Part shown: positions 5,434 through 9,596 of the stretch, one piece after another
Layout of the letters: every line of letters begins with the position of its first letter
Numbering within the stretch: position 1 is the stretch's first letter
Source of the DNA: Lachnospiraceae bacterium
GTDB taxonomy: Bacteria; Bacillota; Clostridia; Lachnospirales; Lachnospiraceae
DNA length: 9,596 nucleotides
Direction: 5' to 3'
Assembly (NCBI GenBank): GCA_003453515.1
Contig: DMLD01000020.1
Span: 1 to 9,596, forward strand
Notes under the pieces: generated by a model
What the model saw: only the letters and a program-made list of their open reading frames with translations
What the model was told of the DNA's origin: nothing
Database searches by the model: none
Position numbers and translations under genes: made by a program

Positions 5434-6297
5434 ATGTTAGTATCAGCAGAAAAAATGCTTAAGGATGCAAAGGCAGGTCACTACGCCGTAGGTCAGTTCA
5501 ACATCAACAACCTTGAGTGGACAAAATCGATCCTGCTTACAGCGCAGGAGATGAAGAGCCCGGTGATCCTCGGAGTGTCTGAGGGCGCAGGAAAGTATAT
5601 GTGCGGCTTCAAGACAGTTGCAGCTATGGTTTCGGCTATGGTCGATTCACTCGGAATCACTGTTCCGGTCGCTCTTCACCTGGATCACGGTACATACGAG
5701 GGATCAAAGGCTTGTATCGAGGCAGGCTTTTCATCGATCATGTTTGACGGTTCTTCACTTCCTATCGATGAGAATGTTGAAAAGACCAAGGAGCTTGTCG
5801 GCATATGTAAGGAAAAGGGTATCTCCATCGAGGCTGAGGTCGGATCCATCGGCGGCGAGGAGGACGGAGTTATCGGTGCCGGTGAGTGTGCTGATCCGGA
5901 GGAGTGCGAGCGCGTAGCCAATCTCGGCGTAACCATGCTTGCTGCCGGTATCGGAAATATTCACGGTGCATATCCTGACAACTGGGCAGGCTTAAGCTTT
6001 GAAACACTTGATGCTATCCAGCAGAAGACCGGTGATATGCCTTTGGTGCTTCACGGTGGTACAGGTATTCCCGATGATATGATAAAGAAGGCGATCTCAC
6101 TCGGCGTTTCCAAGATAAATGTTAATACCGAGTGCCAGTGGGCTTTCCAGAAGGCAACCAGAGAGTACATCATGGCAGGCAAGGATCTCGAGGGCAAGGG
6201 CTTTGACCCGAGAAAGCTTCTTGCACCGGGAGCAGAGGCGATCATGGATACCGTTCGCGAGAAGATCAAGCTTTTCGGCTCTGACGGAAAAGCCTGA
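5434..6297 (+). CDS. fba: Class II fructose-1,6-bisphosphate aldolase
   Basis: This 287-residue cytoplasmic enzyme would reversibly split fructose-1,6-bisphosphate into dihydroxyacetone phosphate and glyceraldehyde-3-phosphate using zinc. Hallmarks are HLDHG (82-86; catalytic Asp84 and zinc ligand His85), EAEVGSIGG (133-141), GNIHGAYP (174-181; zinc ligand His177), LHGGTGIP (206-213; His207) and KINVNTE (227-233) for phosphate binding. Length and the N-terminal MLVSAEKML fit the short Bacillus-type FbaA group. Tagatose-bisphosphate or other ketose-bisphosphate aldolases share these motifs; I favour fructose-bisphosphate because the gene stands alone with its own promoter and is not inside a sugar-catabolic cluster. 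GGAGGG lies 6 nt before the ATG. The regular, G+C-richer codon choice suggests high expression. The next gene follows after 114 bp with a hairpin between. Confidence 0.93.
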   Translation: MLVSAEKMLKDAKAGHYAVGQFNINNLEWTKSILLTAQEMKSPVILGVSEGAGKYMCGFKTVAAMVSAMVDSLGITVPVALHLDHGTYEGSKACIEAGFSSIMFDGSSLPIDENVEKTKELVGICKEKGISIEAEVGSIGGEEDGVIGAGECADPEECERVANLGVTMLAAGIGNIHGAYPDNWAGLSFETLDAIQQKTGDMPLVLHGGTGIPDDMIKKAISLGVSKINVNTECQWAFQKATREYIMAGKDLEGKGFDPRKLLAPGAEAIMDTVREKIKLFGSDGKA

Positions 6298-6360
6298 CAG
6301 ATCAGGGATATGCTTAAGACATCAGTGTTTTTCAGAATGTAACGCTTGAGGATGATAGAT

Positions 6361-6390
6361 GGAGCTTCCGGATATATATTCGGAAGCTCT
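6361..6390 (+). terminator. Strong hairpin between the aldolase and methyltransferase genes, terminator-like but lacking a U-run
   Basis: GAGCTTCCG (6362-6370) and CGGAAGCTC (6381-6389) form a perfect 9-bp stem around a 10-nt loop, extendable by one G-U pair. It is followed by TATTAAGG rather than a run of T, so intrinsic termination would be weak. It could instead attenuate transcription, protect the 3' end of the aldolase mRNA, or shape access to the AAGGA at 6394-6398. I see no other candidate terminator for the aldolase gene and no clear separate promoter for the methyltransferase. Confidence 0.5.
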
Positions 6391-6411
6391 ATTAAGGATA
6401 TTATATAGTTT

Positions 6412-7629
6412 ATGGACGACAAGATCAGATTGATAGCCCCATGTCACTTTGGCATGGAAGCAGTGCTGAAAAGAGAGATAAGCGATCTCGGGTATGAGAT
6501 AGATGAGGTCACGGATGGCAAGGTGACTTTCGTCGGCGACAAAGACGCTATAGCGAAAGCTAACATACATCTTCGCACGACCGAACGTATCTTGTGGAAG
6601 ATAGGAAGCTTTCACGCCGAGACTTTTGATGAGCTTTTTGAGGCGGTGAAGGCGCTGCCATGGGAGAGATATATCCCGGAAGACGGACGTTTCTGGGTCG
6701 CCAAGGCAAATTCTGTGTCCAGCAGTCTTTTCAGTCCCAGAGATATCCAGAGAATAGTCAAAAAGGCTATCGTAGAAAAGATGAAGTTATCTTATCATCG
6801 TGATATTTTTCAAGAGACCGGGGCAGACTATCCGCTGCGGATAAGTATCGTGAAGGATGAGGTGACGATAGGGCTTGATACCACAGGCGAGTCCCTTCAC
6901 AAAAGAGGATACCGCAAACTGACTGCTCCGGCACCCCTTACTGAAACGCTGGCCGCAGCGATACTTCTTTTGTCGCCGTGGCGTGAAGACAGAGTGTTGG
7001 TTGATCCTTTCTGCGGCAGCGGAACGATAGCGATAGAGGCAGCGATGATAGCCAGAAGGATAGCTCCGGGGCTGAGAAGGAGCTTTCTTGCACGGAGTTG
7101 GCAAGACGGCGGAGATGACAGTCATAATAGAAGAGATGATAAGAACAAAAATGATAATCTTCTTACATCTATTTTTGCTTCGGCTGAAAGTTTTGACAGA
7201 GTGAAGGCAGAGGCCGAGGCGCAAGTTATCACTGGAGAGATGGATCTGTCGATCGCCGGCTACGATATCGATGACGAGGTCTTGCGGATGGCGCGGGCCA
7301 ACGCGGAACTTGCCGGCGTGGCAGAGGATATTCATTTTCAGAGAAGGGATGTGGCCGACTTCTCGAGTCCAAAAAAATACGGGTTTGTCATAACCAATCC
7401 GCCCTACGGCGAGAGGCTTTCCGACAAAAATGAAATGAAGTCGTTGTACAGGCTGATAAGCGACAGGATAGCAGATGATCCGTCCTGGTCGTGGTTTATA
7501 TTGAGCGGATATGAGGATGCGGAGAAAGACATCGCAAAAAAAGTTACAAAAAGAAGAAAGATATACAATGGTATGTTGAAAACATATCTGTATCAATATA
7601 TGGGTGATAAACCACCCAAGCGGAGGTAA
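6412..7629 (+). CDS. THUMP-domain class I SAM-dependent RNA methyltransferase (RlmL/YpsC type)
   Basis: This 405-residue enzyme probably methylates guanine N2 in 23S rRNA, as do RlmL-type proteins; the exact position is not certain. Residues 1-60 form a ferredoxin-like N-terminal part (LIAPCHFGMEAVLKREI), and about 65-158 is a THUMP RNA-binding domain. The Rossmann methyltransferase domain follows, with RGYRK (165-169), SAM motif I DPFCGSGTIAIEA (198-210), GYDIDDEVL (283-291) and the catalytic NPPYGERL (329-336). The NPPY tetrad marks amino-group methylation. An unusual Asp/Asn/Lys/Arg-rich stretch (about 232-251) is inserted after the motif I helix; I do not recall it in Bacillus YpsC. AAGGA is 13 nt before the ATG, a long spacing. 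The gene ends 5 nt before the next one and is probably the first gene of the HD-GYP/GNAT operon. Confidence 0.88.
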   Translation: MDDKIRLIAPCHFGMEAVLKREISDLGYEIDEVTDGKVTFVGDKDAIAKANIHLRTTERILWKIGSFHAETFDELFEAVKALPWERYIPEDGRFWVAKANSVSSSLFSPRDIQRIVKKAIVEKMKLSYHRDIFQETGADYPLRISIVKDEVTIGLDTTGESLHKRGYRKLTAPAPLTETLAAAILLLSPWREDRVLVDPFCGSGTIAIEAAMIARRIAPGLRRSFLARSWQDGGDDSHNRRDDKNKNDNLLTSIFASAESFDRVKAEAEAQVITGEMDLSIAGYDIDDEVLRMARANAELAGVAEDIHFQRRDVADFSSPKKYGFVITNPPYGERLSDKNEMKSLYRLISDRIADDPSWSWFILSGYEDAEKDIAKKVTKRRKIYNGMLKTYLYQYMGDKPPKRR

Positions 7630-7634
7630 AAGGA

Positions 7635-8846
7635 GTGAGAACAATCGTTGACAAAATAACAGGAAAGTTTCAAAAGCTATACGATTTTTTGGTCGGCGAT
7701 CGTGATCTGTGGCAGCAGTTGTTGAACATCTCGGTGGTGATTGCAATCGTAGGTGCCCTCGTTTCAGCAATTATATCGGTCGCAATGGATAGTTCACCGA
7801 TAGCCATAGCTGCTTTTTTGGTTGCCTGTGTGTTTGCTTGCTTTTGCCTTTTTATGTCGTTGAGATCAAAAGACATAGTTTACGCGGCGGTTCTTTTTTC
7901 TGTCATTGCAAACTTCATACTGTTTCCGATCATGTACTTCACATCGGGCGGATATCACGGAGGTATGCCTCTTTGGCTGCTGTTGAGTCTTGTTATCAGC
8001 TGGCTTATAATCCGTAAGAAAATATTGTATATTGTATACGGCGCTGGATTGATTTTTCAGTGTGCCTGTATAGTATTTAGTGCTTATCATCCGGAGACGG
8101 TGATCCGTTTTGATTCGGAAACTGCGGTGGTGATCGATGTGGTGCAGTCGCTGGTTTTGGTATCACTGATCTTCGGAATTATGATCAAATACCTGAGTCA
8201 CGCGTACGAAAAGAAGAATCAGGAGCTTGATGAAGCCAACGCTTCTCTTGAAAAAGCAAATCAGCGAATCACGCTCCAGTCCATGTACACGCTTGCAAAG
8301 ACGATAGATGCCAAGGACAAGTATACAAACGGTCACTCTATGCGAGTTGCTGATTACTCAAAAATGATCGCACAGAGAATGGATTTTTCTGAAGAAGAAA
8401 TTGACGAGATATACAACATGGCTATGCTTCACGACATTGGGAAAATAGGTGTTCCCGATGCGATTATAAATAAAAACACAAAGCTTTCGGATGAAGAATA
8501 CAATATCATAAAAGGTCACCCGGTTATCGGGTATGACATTCTTTCCGAGATGCCTGAGATGAGAGAGGTTGGGGCAGGAGCCAGGTGGCATCACGAGAGG
8601 TATGACGGAAAAGGATATCCTGACGGATTAAAAGGCGAGGATATACCGATACAAGCGAGAATAATAGGTGTGGCGGATTCATACGATGCCATGACAAGTA
8701 ACAGAAGTTACAGAGAATACCTGCCACAGGATGTGGTAAAAAGCGAGATTGAGAAGGGCAGAGGAACCCAGTTTGATTCAAAGATCGCAGATATCATGCT
8801 TGAAATAATTGAGGAGGACACTAACTATGAACTCCGAGAAAAATAA
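7635..8846 (+). CDS. Membrane HD-GYP domain protein, probable cyclic-di-GMP phosphodiesterase (GTG start)
   Basis: The protein has 403 residues. About six membrane helices (roughly 34-54, 57-76, 81-101, 112-127, 130-148 and 165-187) form a sensor region containing GGYHGGMPLW (105-114), a type of motif I associate with 6-TM input modules of GGDEF and HD-GYP proteins. A coiled coil (about 190-213) leads to a complete HD-GYP domain: GHS (His234), HD (266-267) in MLHDIGKIGVPD, GHP (His295), HHERYDGKGYPDGLKGEDIP (319-338) with the GYP at 327-329, and Asp349. All metal and catalytic motifs are intact, so hydrolysis of c-di-GMP to GMP or pGpG is likely. The start is GTG at 7635, with GGAGG (7622-7626) 8 nt upstream overlapping the previous stop; the next in-frame ATG would remove the first helix. 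It is coupled to the genes on both sides. Confidence 0.88.
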   Translation: MRTIVDKITGKFQKLYDFLVGDRDLWQQLLNISVVIAIVGALVSAIISVAMDSSPIAIAAFLVACVFACFCLFMSLRSKDIVYAAVLFSVIANFILFPIMYFTSGGYHGGMPLWLLLSLVISWLIIRKKILYIVYGAGLIFQCACIVFSAYHPETVIRFDSETAVVIDVVQSLVLVSLIFGIMIKYLSHAYEKKNQELDEANASLEKANQRITLQSMYTLAKTIDAKDKYTNGHSMRVADYSKMIAQRMDFSEEEIDEIYNMAMLHDIGKIGVPDAIINKNTKLSDEEYNIIKGHPVIGYDILSEMPEMREVGAGARWHHERYDGKGYPDGLKGEDIPIQARIIGVADSYDAMTSNRSYREYLPQDVVKSEIEKGRGTQFDSKIADIMLEIIEEDTNYELREK

Positions 8847-9495
8847 ACTCCTTCTCAGGGAATTCTATGATCATGCAATAAGAAACGGAGTAGATGAGGA
8901 CGTGATCTTTTCCGCGGACAATCTCATGGAATACGTTGATACTGCGCTGGATGCGTATAGAGAGTATCCTTTGTTTTTGCACACATTTGACGGGGTGTAT
9001 AACGAAAAAGTTCTGTCAAGAATGATGAAGGTTGATTTCAGGAGCAGACTGAAGCTGATGGGTGGGATCGCAAGCAGCAAAAACTACGAATCGATACTTC
9101 TTTTTGAGCCGCCAAATACTCCAAAAACGGGGATGGTTGAGTATGTTAGAGTGGCGGATGTGGGTGATTTTTCATTGCTTTTCAGATCCGCCATGTATAA
9201 ACAGGAAAAATACGAAGACTATGCTCTTGAAAAAAGAAAAGAGTACTTAGATGACAACACATGGTATATATACATTTTTGCAACAAGGAATGAGTTTCAG
9301 CGACAGGGACATGGCAAAAAGCTGATAAAGCTTTTGTGTTCTTTTGCAGATATAAATGGGTATAGAATTTGTCTTGAAACAAACCTGAAAGAAAATGTGA
9401 CAATGTATGAAAACTTCGGATTCAAAAATATGGATTCGTCAATATATAAAGAGACTTTGGAGCATTATGTAATGTTATATACGGGTAAAAAATAA
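8827..9495 (+). CDS. GNAT-family N-acetyltransferase
   Basis: The protein has 222 residues and would transfer acetyl from acetyl-CoA to an unidentified amine. The GNAT core is in the C-terminal third: strand YIYIFAT (148-153 region), acetyl-CoA loop RNEFQRQGHGKKLI (motif A, with QRQGHG at 158-163), ICLETNL (181-187) and NVTMYENFGF (190-199, motif B). Residues 1-145 are mostly helical and weakly conserved to my eye, as in the longer single-domain GNATs. I chose the ATG at 8827 because GGAGG (8813-8817) is 9 nt upstream; an in-frame ATG at 8809 has no such site. The gene overlaps the end of the HD-GYP gene by 20 bp, so the two are probably translated together. By eye it is more A+T-rich than the aldolase gene. 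The substrate is unknown, and its operon partners do not reveal it. Confidence 0.85.
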   Translation: MNSEKNKLLLREFYDHAIRNGVDEDVIFSADNLMEYVDTALDAYREYPLFLHTFDGVYNEKVLSRMMKVDFRSRLKLMGGIASSKNYESILLFEPPNTPKTGMVEYVRVADVGDFSLLFRSAMYKQEKYEDYALEKRKEYLDDNTWYIYIFATRNEFQRQGHGKKLIKLLCSFADINGYRICLETNLKENVTMYENFGFKNMDSSIYKETLEHYVMLYTGKK

Positions 9496-9596
9496 CAGTT
9501 AAATATCGGCTGGTGAAGGCAACAAAGCAAGTAAAAAAAACAAGAAATAGTATTCGGTCTTCAGAAAAAACCAGCACTGATCGGAGGGAAAAACAG
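9496..9596 (+). promoter_or_regulatory. A-rich leader ending in a ribosome binding site for a gene just outside the window
   Basis: No gene lies here. GGAGGG (9583-9588) is followed by eight bases to the window end, so a start codon is expected at or just after 9597. GCTGGTGAAG (9509-9518) can pair with CTTC (9559-9562) and ACCAGC (9570-9575), enclosing an A-rich stretch directly before the ribosome site. I see no clear promoter or terminator, so the next gene may belong to the same operon. Confidence 0.45.

Noticed and set aside
5397..5462. 21-codon frame (starting MTAIKETKRREY) overlapping the aldolase start
   Set aside because: GGGGTGG abuts the ATG and is too close for a normal ribosome site. 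The frame runs into the well-defined aldolase gene in another frame, and nothing suggests it is translated.
6787..7770. Open frame of 327 codons on the minus strand across the methyltransferase and HD-GYP genes
   Set aside because: It lies antisense to a protein with intact SAM and NPPY motifs, shows no recognisable domain, is rich in Arg, Ser and His as shadow frames often are, and has no promoter or ribosome site that I can see.
1..9596. CRISPR array, transposon ends, tRNA or phage attachment site
   Set aside because: I saw no regularly spaced repeats, transposase gene, tRNA-like cloverleaf or long terminal repeats on either strand.

Overview
The window looks like a chromosomal segment of a Gram-positive Clostridia-type bacterium, most likely a Lachnospiraceae relative. 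The reasons are strong GGAGG-type ribosome binding sites, several promoters that match TTGACA-N17-TATAAT exactly, moderate G+C, and protein types typical of that group: an EAL protein followed by PAS-like sequence, a short PfkB-type pyridoxamine kinase, and a class II aldolase of about 287 residues. I assign the organism from style and family memory, not from a database match. I see no rRNA, tRNA, CRISPR array, insertion sequence or phage gene.

Layout. From the left edge to 1334 (minus strand) lies the N-terminal 444 codons of a cyclic-di-GMP signalling protein with an EAL domain; its 3' end is outside the window. A 299-bp divergent region (1335-1633) carries two back-to-back consensus promoters and a 12-bp tandem repeat. 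It drives the EAL gene leftwards and a two-gene metal ABC transporter (ATPase 1634-2344, permease 2355-3194) rightwards. The permease converges on, and overlaps by 32 bp, a pyridoxal/pyridoxamine kinase gene on the minus strand (3163-3993). That gene has a long leader predicted to fold into two hairpins. A second divergent region (3994-4218) separates the kinase from a membrane-anchored alpha/beta hydrolase (4219-5280), whose start codon sits almost at its predicted transcription start. Next is a class II fructose-bisphosphate aldolase gene (5434-6297) with its own promoter. A hairpin at 6361-6390 separates it from a compact three-gene run: THUMP/RlmL-type RNA methyltransferase (6412-7629), six-TM HD-GYP phosphodiesterase (GTG start, 7635-8846) and GNAT acetyltransferase (8827-9495). 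The last 101 bp are a leader ending in a ribosome binding site for a gene that starts just past the right edge.

How the genes fit together. Most look like housekeeping: metal uptake, vitamin B6 salvage, glycolysis and rRNA modification. Two cyclic-di-GMP phosphodiesterase-type proteins of unrelated folds (EAL and HD-GYP) are present within about 7.5 kb, but nothing shows that they act in one pathway. I found no convincing new multi-gene system. The most notable items are the structured kinase leader with a possible coupled upstream peptide, the altered metal-binding motif in the EAL domain, the convergent gene overlap and the possibly leaderless hydrolase mRNA. All RNA folds and promoters were found by eye and have not been computed.
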